Positions 7,980 through 19,100 of a DNA stretch of 41,283 bases are shown here, piece by piece. The stretch is from Steroidobacteraceae bacterium (GTDB lineage: Bacteria > Pseudomonadota > Gammaproteobacteria > Steroidobacterales > Steroidobacteraceae): assembly GCA_025458865.1 (NCBI GenBank), contig JALORP010000042.1, positions 1-41,283 on the forward strand, written 5' to 3'. Position 1 is the first letter of the stretch. Each line of letters opens with the position of its first letter. The position numbers and the translations under genes were made by a program. A model generated the notes under the pieces. That model did no database searches, had not been told where the DNA came from, and saw nothing but the letters and a program-made list of their open reading frames with translations.

Positions 7980-9326
7980 CCGCAGGAAGAGGCTGTGCTC
8001 CTTGCCGCGGTCCACCCAGCGGGTGACGCGCTCGAGGGCGACCGTCGCGTCCTCGACGTCGTCGTCCTGCTCGAGCTCGGCCGATATGTTGGCGCGCATC
8101 TTCTCGCGGAACACGTTCACCGACTCGAAGAACGCGGTCATCTGCAGCACCCACAGGTACATGCCCCGCTCGGTGAGCGCGTAGCCCCGCTCGTCCTTCC
8201 TGACCGCGCCGGCGAGGCGCAGCGCGGTGAGCTCCGGCAGCAGGCTGAGCTCCGCGCCCGGGCCGAAGCGCTCGCGCATCCACTGGCGGTCCATGCGAAG
8301 CCCGAGCAGCTTCAGGAGCATCTCGTAGCGGTGGCGCTCGTGCGTCGCCAGGCGGCGGCTGCGGGTGATGGCCGGCCGGCCCTGCGAGATGAGGTCGTGG
8401 TAGGCGTTGAGCGAAAACGTCGTCGAGTACATGACGCCGTTGACGTAGCTGAAGGCGCCACTGCCCACGCCCACGTAGTCGCCGTTGTCGGCGATGTACT
8501 CGTCCACGCCCGAACCCGTGCCGCGCGAGAAGCACCAGGCCGAGGACGGCGTGAACTCGCCGCGCAGGCGGTCGAGGATCCGGAAGTAGTAGTCATGGAC
8601 GCGCCGGCGGTCGAGGCGGCCCATGCGCGCGGTCATCTTGCGCCGCACGCTGTCGGTCGTCATGAGCGGATAGAACGACACCTGGTTCGCGGCCGAGCCG
8701 AGCACGGTGTCGAGGTCCGCCTCGAGGATCTCCGGCGTCTGGTGCGGGAGGTTGAAGATCATGTCCACGTTGAGCGTGGTGAAGCGCCCGCGCGCGCACT
8801 CCAGGCGCTCGAGGATCTGGGCGCGGCTGCCGTACTTCTCGTAGCGCTCCATCTCCTTGAGCAGTTCGTCGTCGAAGCTCTGCACGCCGACGGACACGCG
8901 GTCCACGCCGGCGGCAACCAGCCTGTCCAGTACGGGTTCGGTCAGGTCGGAGGGGTTGGTCTCGATGGAGACTTCGCGCACCGGGAAGGATTCACGGATC
9001 AACGCCAGCGTCTCGGCGAGCTCGCCGGCCGCCGAGGTCGGCGTGCCGCCGCCCACGTACACACCCGTGAAGCGGAAGCCGGCGTCGCGGTAGGCGAGGA
9101 TCTCGCGGCGCAGCGCCGCGAAATAGCGCGCCGCCTTGCCGTCGCGGTAGGCGACGCGGTGGAACGAGCAGAACGGGCACAGCACCACGCAGAACGGCAC
9201 GTGCACGTAGAGAAACGCATTGCCGCCCGGCGGCGGCACGGGCGGCTGCACCGCGCCCGCGTCGAAGTTCATCGCGCGGCGCGAGGCGTGGCGGAAGAAC
9301 GGCAGGAAGATACGCTCGTACAGCAA
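7977..9326 (-). CDS. Radical SAM protein, HemN/HemW/ChuW-like
   Basis: 449 residues. The 4Fe-4S radical SAM motif CVVLCPFC (CX3CX2C, Cys46, Cys50 and Cys53) is followed by YVGGGTP, SIETNP, SVGVQSFDDE and NVDMIFNLPHQT. This is the motif order of the coproporphyrinogen III oxidase-like group (HemN, HemW heme chaperone, ChuW/HutW). I cannot say which reaction it performs: true HemN dehydrogenases, heme chaperones and heme-degrading enzymes share these motifs. The chosen start is a TTG at 9324-9326 with GGAGG 10 nt upstream; an ATG 18 codons later (9272) is the alternative. Neighbouring heme-rich cytochromes make a heme-related role attractive, but this is inference. Confidence 0.85.
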   Translation of the reverse strand: MLYERIFLPFFRHASRRAMNFDAGAVQPPVPPPGGNAFLYVHVPFCVVLCPFCSFHRVAYRDGKAARYFAALRREILAYRDAGFRFTGVYVGGGTPTSAAGELAETLALIRESFPVREVSIETNPSDLTEPVLDRLVAAGVDRVSVGVQSFDDELLKEMERYEKYGSRAQILERLECARGRFTTLNVDMIFNLPHQTPEILEADLDTVLGSAANQVSFYPLMTTDSVRRKMTARMGRLDRRRVHDYYFRILDRLRGEFTPSSAWCFSRGTGSGVDEYIADNGDYVGVGSGAFSYVNGVMYSTTFSLNAYHDLISQGRPAITRSRRLATHERHRYEMLLKLLGLRMDRQWMRERFGPGAELSLLPELTALRLAGAVRKDERGYALTERGMYLWVLQMTAFFESVNVFREKMRANISAELEQDDDVEDATVALERVTRWVDRGKEHSLFLR

Positions 9327-9435
9327 GTCGGGTGGTCCTCCGTGGTCCCGCGATGCTGCGGGAGCGGGCAACGCGTGTAAAGCCGTTCGGGCCGCGTAGC
9401 CCCGCGGATTTCCACGCTTGTCGCGGGGCCCCGCT

Positions 9436-10437
<1,002 letters not shown>

Positions 10438-10509
10438 GCTGTGAGGTCGCACGCGGCGGCGGATTGCCATAGCATCGCACGTCCGCCGGAAACCCGAGGA
10501 TCCCGACGC

Positions 10510-12504
10510 ATGGCGCTCCGCGTTGCCTGCCTCGCCGCGACTGCGGTCGCGGCGCTTCTCGCCCACCCGTGTCTCGCCCAGCCCGGCCCGGGCCAGGGCC
10601 CTGACCCGGCGCTCGAGGCCATCACGCCCTCGGCCGAGCCGATCAATGTGGGCCTCGCCGGCGAGTACCCGGCCGATATCGCCCGCTACATCCTCGCGAA
10701 CGGGGTGCTCGGCGCGTCTATCTCGCCGGATGGCCGGCACGTGGCCGCGATGTCGCTCGTCACCGGCGTGAGGCAGCTGTGGATCGTTCCGACGGACGGC
10801 GGGCCGCCGCGCCAGCTCACCTTCGGGAACGGCGTCACCGGCTGGCGCTGGGCGCCGGACGGGCAGAGCCTCGTCTATGCCGCCGACAACGACGGCAACG
10901 AGCAGGAGGGCTACTACCGCATCAGCGTGGACGGGGCGCGCGAGCAGCTCGTGGTCGCCGCAGAGCGTGGCGCCTTCCGCATGATGGGCGACGTGCTGCC
11001 CGACAACCGCCGCATCGTGTTCGCCTCGACCGAGCGCAACGGCCTCGACTTCGACATCTACGTGCGCAACCTCGAGACCGGCGAGCAGCGCAGGGTCTTC
11101 GAGGGCAAGTACGCCTGGTACCCGCAGTCGGTGTCGCCGGATGGCCGGTGGCTCGTCATGAGCCAGGGCGTGGGCGAGGATTCCGACAACCTGTTCCTGG
11201 TGGACCTCGAGCACGCCGAGACCAAACCGCTCTCGCAGCCGAAGCGCCGCGCCAATCACACCGCCGGCGGCTTCGCCTGGCTGCCGGATGCCTCCGGCTT
11301 CTACTTCGCCACGAACGACGGCCGTGAGTTCGCCGCCATCGAACGCCACGACCTGAAGACCGGCCGCCGGACGCTGGTCGAGGCAGCGCCCTTCGACATC
11401 CAGAACGTGCGGCTGTGCGGCCCCGGCGGCCGCTACCTGCTCTGGACGACCAACGAGGATGGCTTCTTCCGCGTGCATGGCCGCGACCTCGAGACGGACC
11501 GCTCCCTCGCGGTGCCCGCGCTGCCGGAGGGCGTGTACTCCGTGTCCTGCCCGCTCGGCAGCGGCGCGGCGTCGATCACGGTCAACGGCTGGGCGACGCC
11601 CGGCGACCTCGTGGTCTGGGACCTCGCCTCCGGCAGCGCCAGGACCGTATGGGCCTCCAACCTCGCCGGCCTCGACCCGGCGCGCTTCGTGCGGCCGGAG
11701 AGCATCCGCATGAAGGCGCGCGACGGCGTCGAGCTGCAGGGCCTGCTGTACCTTCCGCGGGCGGACGCCCGCCGCGGCGAAGGGCCCCCGCCGGTCGTGT
11801 TCGACGTGCACGGCGGCCCGACCGGGCAGTCCGTGGCGAGCTACTCGGCCAGCACGCAGTATCTCGTCAACCGCGGCATCGCCGTGTTCGAGCCGAACGT
11901 GCGGGGCTCGACGGGGTTCGGACACACCTATGTCACGCTGGACGATCGCGAGCGGCGGCTCGACAGCATCCGCGACCTCGTGGACATGCTGGCATATTTC
12001 CGCAGGGACGGCCGCGTCGACGCGGGCCGCGCGGCGGTGACGGGCGGTTCCTACGGCGGTTATGCGGTCAACGCCGTTCTCGCAGCCTATCAGGGCGAGT
12101 TCGTCGCCGGCGTGTCGCTCTACGGCGTGGCCGACTGGGTGACCGGCCTCGAGGTCGCCTCCCCTGCACTCAAGGCCTCCGACCTGATCGAGTACGGCGA
12201 CATCACCGACCCGAAGTGGCGCGAGTTCTACCAGGAGATCTCGCCGATCCGCCAGGCCGGCCGCATCCGCGTGCCGGTGCTCTACTCGCACGGCGTGCAG
12301 GATCCGCGGATCGACATCTTCGAGACCGAGACCATGGTGCGCACGCTGCGCGCGAACGGCATCGAGGCGCCCTACATCCGCTTCAACGACGAGGGTCACG
12401 GCTGGCGCAAGCTCTCGAACAGGCTCTTCTACGCGCGGCGGGAGGCGGAGTTCCTGGAGCGCCAGCTCAGCGTGGCGGCGGCGGCGGCCGGCCCGGCGCC
12501 CTGA
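10510..12504 (+). CDS. Secreted S9-family (prolyl oligopeptidase/DPP IV-like) serine peptidase
   Basis: 664 residues. An N-terminal signal peptide (MALRVACLAATAVAALLAHP, then CLAQ) suggests export to the periplasm. A beta-propeller of repeated SPDG/WAPDG-type blades spans roughly residues 60-390. The C-terminal alpha/beta-hydrolase domain carries the S9 signature: HGGP, NVRGSTGFG, the nucleophile elbow GGSYGG (Ser514), the acid in GVQDPRID (Asp598) and DEGHG (His630). Substrates are probably short peptides, often proline-containing, by family knowledge. The ATG at 10510 was chosen because it opens the signal peptide and follows GAGGAT. The aldehyde dehydrogenase gene follows on the same strand after 52 nt and could be co-transcribed. 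Confidence 0.92.
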   Translation: MALRVACLAATAVAALLAHPCLAQPGPGQGPDPALEAITPSAEPINVGLAGEYPADIARYILANGVLGASISPDGRHVAAMSLVTGVRQLWIVPTDGGPPRQLTFGNGVTGWRWAPDGQSLVYAADNDGNEQEGYYRISVDGAREQLVVAAERGAFRMMGDVLPDNRRIVFASTERNGLDFDIYVRNLETGEQRRVFEGKYAWYPQSVSPDGRWLVMSQGVGEDSDNLFLVDLEHAETKPLSQPKRRANHTAGGFAWLPDASGFYFATNDGREFAAIERHDLKTGRRTLVEAAPFDIQNVRLCGPGGRYLLWTTNEDGFFRVHGRDLETDRSLAVPALPEGVYSVSCPLGSGAASITVNGWATPGDLVVWDLASGSARTVWASNLAGLDPARFVRPESIRMKARDGVELQGLLYLPRADARRGEGPPPVVFDVHGGPTGQSVASYSASTQYLVNRGIAVFEPNVRGSTGFGHTYVTLDDRERRLDSIRDLVDMLAYFRRDGRVDAGRAAVTGGSYGGYAVNAVLAAYQGEFVAGVSLYGVADWVTGLEVASPALKASDLIEYGDITDPKWREFYQEISPIRQAGRIRVPVLYSHGVQDPRIDIFETETMVRTLRANGIEAPYIRFNDEGHGWRKLSNRLFYARREAEFLERQLSVAAAAAGPAP

Positions 12505-12556
12505 GTCGCAACCGTCGCAACCCCGGAAACCCTCGACACCAGCAACGGAGCCCGTC

Positions 12557-13987
12557 ATGCGTGACCATCGCCAGCACTACGTCGATGGCCGGTGGGTCGA
12601 CCCGCTCGCGGGCCGCGACTTCGACGTGGTGAACCCCGCCACCGAACAGGTCGCCGGCCGGATTTCCCTCGGCGGCGCCGGGGACGTCGACCGCGCGGTC
12701 GCGGCGGCGAAGCGCGCCTTCGAACGCTACTCCCAGGCCACGCGCGAGGAACGCATCGCGCTGCTCGAGCGCGTCATCGCCGAGTACAAGAGCCGCATGG
12801 ACGATCTCGCGCTTGCCATCTCCGAGGAGATGGGCGCGCCGCTCGCCACCGTAGCGCGGCCGATGCAGGCGCCCTCGGGCCTCGGGCACTTCGCCACGGC
12901 CCTCGAGGTGCTACGGGAGTTCGAGTTCGAGAAGGACGTCGGCGCGCTTCGCATCGTCCGCGAGCCCGTGGGCGTGTGCGGGCTCATCACGCCGTGGAAC
13001 TGGCCCGCGAACCAGATTGCCTGCAAGGTCGCGCCTGCGCTCGCGAGCGGCTGCACGATGGTGCTCAAGCCCAGCGAGCTCGCGCCCTTCTCGGCGCACG
13101 TGATCGCGGAGATCCTGCACGCCGCCGGGGTGCCCGCGGGCGTCTTTAACCTCGTGGACGGCGACGGTCCGACCGTGGGCGCGGCGATCGCCGCCCACCC
13201 CGGCGTCGACATGGTCTCCTTCACCGGCTCGACGCGCGCCGGCGTGCTGGTGGACAAGGCGGCCGCCGACACCGTCAAGAAGGTGTCGCTGGAGCTCGGC
13301 GGCAAGTCGCCGAACATCATCCTCGAGGACGCGCCGCTCGCGAAGGCCGTATCGCACGGCGTCGCGGTGATGATGAACAACACCGGCCAGAGCTGTAATG
13401 CGCCCTCGCGCATGCTGGTGCCGAGGAAGCACCTCGCCGAGGCCGAGACCATCGCCGCAGCCGCCGCCGCGAAGGTCGTCGTCGGCGATCCAGCCGACCC
13501 CGCGACCAGCATGGGCCCGCAGGCAAACCGCAACCAGTGGCTGCGGGCACAGGGGCTGATCGAGCAGGGCGTCCGCGAGGGCGCGAAGCTCGTCTGCGGC
13601 GGCCCCGGCTTGCCCGAGGGCCTTACGCGGGGCTACTTCGCGCGACCCACCGTGTTCAGCGAAGTCACGAACGACATGGCCATCGCGCGCGAGGAAGTCT
13701 TCGGGCCGGTGCTCGCCATCCTCCCCTACGACAGCGAGGAGGACGCGATCCGCATCGCCAACGACACGCCCTACGGCCTCTCCGCCTACGTCTGGGGCGG
13801 CAGCGTCGAGCACGCACGCAGGGTCGGCGCGCGCATCCGCGCCGGCAACGTGCACATCAACGGCGCGCGGCTCGACCCGCGCGGTTCTTTCGGTGGCTAC
13901 AAGCAGTCCGGCATCGGCCGCGAGTGGGGCGCCTTCGGCTTCGAGGAGTTCCTCGAGATCAAGTCGGTGTTCGAGCCGGCGGCGTAG
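12557..13987 (+). CDS. NAD(P)+-dependent aldehyde dehydrogenase
   Basis: 476 residues of the ALDH superfamily: oxidises an aldehyde to the carboxylate with NAD(P)+. Visible motifs: the oxyanion and cofactor region ITPWNWPANQ, KPSE, FTGSTRAG, the general base in LELGGKSPN (Glu246) and the nucleophile in NTGQSCNAPSR (Cys280), then EEVFGPVL and the C-terminal GGYKQSGIGRE. All catalytic residues are present and the length is normal. The substrate cannot be told from sequence alone. It may form a unit with the S9 peptidase upstream; the HDOD gene converges on it. Confidence 0.93.
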   Translation: MRDHRQHYVDGRWVDPLAGRDFDVVNPATEQVAGRISLGGAGDVDRAVAAAKRAFERYSQATREERIALLERVIAEYKSRMDDLALAISEEMGAPLATVARPMQAPSGLGHFATALEVLREFEFEKDVGALRIVREPVGVCGLITPWNWPANQIACKVAPALASGCTMVLKPSELAPFSAHVIAEILHAAGVPAGVFNLVDGDGPTVGAAIAAHPGVDMVSFTGSTRAGVLVDKAAADTVKKVSLELGGKSPNIILEDAPLAKAVSHGVAVMMNNTGQSCNAPSRMLVPRKHLAEAETIAAAAAAKVVVGDPADPATSMGPQANRNQWLRAQGLIEQGVREGAKLVCGGPGLPEGLTRGYFARPTVFSEVTNDMAIAREEVFGPVLAILPYDSEEDAIRIANDTPYGLSAYVWGGSVEHARRVGARIRAGNVHINGARLDPRGSFGGYKQSGIGREWGAFGFEEFLEIKSVFEPAA

Positions 13988-14127
13988 CGTCCACCCGGGC
14001 CGGAGTCGTGGATGCCCGACCCCGGTTCTCGCCGGCAGCTGCCCCGCACAGCGAAGGGCCGACCGCGGGCCGCCCGCCATCGGCCATCACGGCCGGCGGA
14101 ACCCACCGGACGATGCCGTCATGAAGA

Positions 14128-15009
14128 TCAGCTCGCGAGGGATGCGCGCAACGAGTCGACCGCGTGTCCCGTGTGCACCAGGACGGCGCGAAGCTCGTCC
14201 GGGCCGAGGCCGAGGCGCTCGAAGGCGGTGATGCCTTCGCAGCGCCCGAGGCTTCCGCCGTCCTCGCGCAGCGCCTCGGCCAGCACGACGCTCGCCACCA
14301 GCACGTCGGTGATGTCCGCCGCGCGATGGGTCTGCCGCGCGTGGTCGCGGTGGTGGGCCACGGCCTCGCAGACCACGGTCTCGAAGCCCCACTTGGCCAG
14401 CACCGCCCTGCCGATGGACGGGTGCCGCTCGGCCACGAGGTCCGTCGGCAGGTCCTCGTAGGCGATCCCGCTGCCGGGCTCCGCCGAGCGCACGATGACG
14501 TAGAAGTGGCCGATGCCGTGCACCAGCCCGGCGAGGAACACCTTGTCGGTCGGCACCTTGATCTGCTCGGCCAGAACCTGGCAGATGGAAGCCACCGCGA
14601 CGCTCTTCTCCCACAGATCGGCGAGCGGCCGGGCCACGCCGCGCAGCAGCGGGTCGGCCCTGGCCTGCTGGATGGCGAAAACCATCGCCACGGAGCGCAC
14701 GAGATTGTGGCCGAGGCGAGTGACCGCCACGCGGAGATTCGGCACCGGCTTGCCCGTCGGGTTGAACACCACCGACCCGGCCGTCTGCAGCAGGCGCGCC
14801 GCGAGGCGCGGCTCGGAGCCGGCGATCTTGACGATGTCGTCGGCCGTGCTCGCCGGGTCGTCGAGGGCGGCGCGCACGCGCAGCACCACGTCCGGAAAGC
14901 AGGGCAGGTTGAGCGGACCGTCGGCGATCTCGTCCGTGATCCGGTCCAGGAACCGGCTGGCGGGGTCGGCCACGCCGGGGCGCAGCGTCAGCAGGTCGCG
15001 CAGTTTCAT
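14128..15009 (-). CDS. HDOD-domain protein
   Basis: 293 residues; the central region (about residues 30-230) is an HDOD domain, a degenerate relative of the HD phosphohydrolases used in bacterial signalling. Typical segments: LNLPCFPDVVLRVRAALDDP, VKIAGSEPRLAARLLQTAGS, LRVAVTRLGHNLVRSVAMVFA and VFLAGLVHGIGHF. The last region has HGIGH where HD hydrolases have HDIG, so hydrolase activity is unlikely. No output domain is attached. It lies 113 nt downstream of glmS on the same strand; a functional link is not evident. Confidence 0.85.
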   Translation of the reverse strand: MKLRDLLTLRPGVADPASRFLDRITDEIADGPLNLPCFPDVVLRVRAALDDPASTADDIVKIAGSEPRLAARLLQTAGSVVFNPTGKPVPNLRVAVTRLGHNLVRSVAMVFAIQQARADPLLRGVARPLADLWEKSVAVASICQVLAEQIKVPTDKVFLAGLVHGIGHFYVIVRSAEPGSGIAYEDLPTDLVAERHPSIGRAVLAKWGFETVVCEAVAHHRDHARQTHRAADITDVLVASVVLAEALREDGGSLGRCEGITAFERLGLGPDELRAVLVHTGHAVDSLRASLAS

Positions 15010-15122
15010 GGAGTCGTTATCGGCCGGGCAAGCCCGGACTTGACTGACCCACGCCCGGCGCGCCTTCGCCGGGTCGTTCCACCGGGGCGCGCGCGCCGGC
15101 AGAGCCCGCGGCCCGGGCCCGC

Positions 15123-16958
<1,836 letters not shown>

Positions 16959-16999
16959 GTTGGATCTTCCCTGGCCGGAGAGGGGCCGGCACGGTCGCC

Positions 17000-17005
17000 A
17001 TTCTA
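17000..17005 (-). promoter_or_regulatory. Putative -10 box of glmS
   Basis: Minus strand CGGCTAGAAT: TAGAAT matches the sigma70 -10 at five of six positions and lies 42-47 nt before the glmS ATG. The -35 region at 17 nt spacing is weak. The same CGGCTAGAAT string precedes glmU. Confidence 0.5.
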
Positions 17006-17085
17006 GCCGCTTGGCCTGGCCGCCGATCCGGGGCCGATTTCACAGAATCCGCCCCTCGGACGGGCGCGGACCCGGCCGGAGCAGG

Positions 17086-18453
17086 TTACTTCGGGGCCTT
17101 CACCGGCCTCTTCCAGCCGTCGATGGTCAGCTGCTTGCTGCGTTCGAGGGTGAGCTTGCCCGCCGGGGCGTCCTTGGTGATGGTCGAGCCGGCGCCGATG
17201 GTCGCCTCCTGCCCGACGGTGACGGGCGCCACCAGCATCGTGCCCGAGCCGATGAACGCGCCGTCCTCGATGGTGGTGCGGTACTTGTTGGCGCCGTCGT
17301 AGTTGCAGGTGATCGTCCCGGCGCCGACGTTGACCTTGCTGCCGATCACGGAGTCGCCGAGGTAGCTGAGGTGGTTGGCCTTGCTGCCCGCGCCGAGCTC
17401 GGTGTTCTTCAGCTCGACGAAATTGCCGATGTGCGCGCCATCGGCCACCCGGTTGCCCGGGCGCAGCCGCGCGAACGGACCGACGCTGCAGCCGCGGCCG
17501 ACCGCGCTCTTCTCCAGCACGCAGTTCGGGTGGATCACGGTGTCGTCGCCGACCTCGCAGTCCCGCAGCACGACGTTCGGCCCGATGCGCACGCGGTGGC
17601 CGAGCCTGACCGCTCCCTCGAGCAGCACGTTGGCGTCGAGGTACACGTCGCGGCCGTGCTCGACGCTGCCGCGCACGTCGATGCGCGCGGGGTCGGCGAG
17701 CGTGACGCCCGCCAGCATCAGCTCGGTGGCGCGCAGGCGGCGGTGCTCGGCCTCGAGCTGGGCAAGCTGGAGCTTGTCGTTGACGCCGAGGACCTCGGCG
17801 ACCGTGGGCGAAACCACGGCCTCGACGCGCAGGCCGTCCTTGACGGCCATGGTCACCACGTCCGTCAGGTAGTACTCGCCCTGCGCGTTGTCATTCCTGA
17901 GCGCCGCCAGCCAGCGGCGCAGCGCGCCGGCGGGCGCCGCGAGGATGCCGGTGTTGGCCTCTCGCACGGCCTGCTCGCGCCGCGTGGCGTCCTTCTGCTC
18001 CACGATGCGGTAGACGTTGCCGGCGTTGTCCCTGAGCACCCGGCCGTAGCCGGCGGGGTCGTCGAGCATCACCGACAGCAGCGCGAGGGCGTCGCCACCC
18101 GCGCGCTCGAGCAGCGCCCGCAGCGTGGCGGCGCGGATGAGCGGCACGTCGCCATAGAGGACGAGGACCGTGTGGTCGTCCGGGATCGCCGGCATGGCCT
18201 GCATGACCGCGTGGCCGGTGCCGTGCTGCTCCGCCTGCAGGGCCCACTGGACCAGTGCCCCCGCGAATGCCGCGCGCACCTGCTCGCCGCCGTGGCCGTA
18301 GACCACGTGGACGGCGTCGGGCGCGAGCTCCGCCGCCGCGGCCAGAACGTGGCCGAGCAGCGGGCGGCCCGCGAGCGGCTGCAGCACCTTGGGCAGGTCG
18401 CTCTTCATGCGCTTGCCCTGGCCGGCGGCCAGGACGACGACGGAAAGGGGCAT
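17086..18453 (-). CDS. glmU: Bifunctional N-acetylglucosamine-1-phosphate uridyltransferase / glucosamine-1-phosphate acetyltransferase
   Basis: 455 residues, full length. The N-terminal pyrophosphorylase domain has LAAGQGKRMKSDLPKVL (residues 8-24), QHGTGHA and the metal-binding Asp102 in YGDVPL. The C-terminal left-handed beta-helix acetyltransferase has repeated hexapeptides from about residue 250, including GPFARLRPG, NFVELKN, the catalytic His361 in KANHLSYLGD and NVGAGTITCNYDG. It makes UDP-GlcNAc from glucosamine-1-phosphate, acetyl-CoA and UTP. GGAG lies in the correct place before the ATG, and a TAGAAT -10 lies 26-31 nt upstream. In many gammaproteobacteria glmU follows atpC directly. 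Here three plus-strand transport genes and a small membrane protein intervene. Confidence 0.97.
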   Translation of the reverse strand: MPLSVVVLAAGQGKRMKSDLPKVLQPLAGRPLLGHVLAAAAELAPDAVHVVYGHGGEQVRAAFAGALVQWALQAEQHGTGHAVMQAMPAIPDDHTVLVLYGDVPLIRAATLRALLERAGGDALALLSVMLDDPAGYGRVLRDNAGNVYRIVEQKDATRREQAVREANTGILAAPAGALRRWLAALRNDNAQGEYYLTDVVTMAVKDGLRVEAVVSPTVAEVLGVNDKLQLAQLEAEHRRLRATELMLAGVTLADPARIDVRGSVEHGRDVYLDANVLLEGAVRLGHRVRIGPNVVLRDCEVGDDTVIHPNCVLEKSAVGRGCSVGPFARLRPGNRVADGAHIGNFVELKNTELGAGSKANHLSYLGDSVIGSKVNVGAGTITCNYDGANKYRTTIEDGAFIGSGTMLVAPVTVGQEATIGAGSTITKDAPAGKLTLERSKQLTIDGWKRPVKAPK

Positions 18454-18478
18454 GCGGGGACTCCGGAGGCGTGGGCGG

Positions 18479-18484
18479 ATTCTA
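18479..18484 (-). promoter_or_regulatory. Putative -10 box of glmU
   Basis: Minus strand CGGCTAGAAT, with TAGAAT as the -10. The predicted transcription start is about 20 nt before the ATG, leaving a short leader that contains the GGAG ribosome site. The -35 box is poor, so an extended -10 or activator may be needed. Confidence 0.5.
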
Positions 18485-18540
18485 GCCGACCCGGCCTGAG
18501 GGACCAGCCGCGGGCAGATGGGCCGCCAGCCGGGACGAGC

Positions 18541-19011
18541 ATGCTAGTCTCGGGTCTCGAGCCCGAGGAGACCGTCGGAACCGTGTCCTTGACCGCCCGC
18601 CGCTACTACTCCGCGCCTGCCTTTGCCGTGTCCTCGGTGTTCGGCGGGCCGCTGGCGGCCGTGGCCTTCGCGGCGATCGAGGCCCGGGCGCTGGGCAGGC
18701 TGCAGCGCGACCTGCCGTGGCTCGCGGCAGGCCTGGTGGCCGTCGTCGCCGCCGCGGTCGTGGCGGCCTCGTCCGGCCTGCTGGACCAGGCGCTCCAGGA
18801 TCTCGGCACGAGCCACGTGCCAACCTGGGCGCAGGTCGGGTACCGGCTCGCCGCGCTCGGCTTCTTCGTCGCCTACTGGTTCCTGCACCGCGCCGACCGC
18901 CGGGCCCTCGCCCGCGCCGGGGTGGCGGCCATCCCGGGCTACGGGGCCGGCGTGGTGGCGCTGCTGATGGGCCTCGTCGGAGGCACCTTCCTGCTCCTCG
19001 CCCTGCGCTGA
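18541..19011 (+). CDS. Small integral membrane protein of unknown function
   Basis: 156 residues from an ATG at 18541; a GTG at 18583 preceded by GAGGAG is an alternative start (142 residues). About four hydrophobic segments are visible: PAFAVSSVFGGPLAAVAFAAI, LAAGLVAVVAAAVVAAS, VGYRLAALGFFVAYWFL and GAGVVALLMGLVGGTFLLLA. No family was recognised. It is 90 nt upstream of the cation ATPase on the same strand and may be co-transcribed, so an accessory role in transport is possible but unsupported. Confidence 0.7.
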   Translation: MLVSGLEPEETVGTVSLTARRYYSAPAFAVSSVFGGPLAAVAFAAIEARALGRLQRDLPWLAAGLVAVVAAAVVAASSGLLDQALQDLGTSHVPTWAQVGYRLAALGFFVAYWFLHRADRRALARAGVAAIPGYGAGVVALLMGLVGGTFLLLALR

Positions 19012-19100
19012 CGCCGGGGCCGGCCCGCCGGCGCGGTAGACACGGATGCCGGGCGGCCGGAGCGGGCCGAGCATGAGCGCGGTAACGGCGTGCTCCACCC

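Noticed and set aside
15054..15073. Stem CCCGGCG/CGCCGGG downstream of glmS as an intrinsic terminator
   Set aside because: No T run follows, and such short GC stems are frequent by chance at this base composition.
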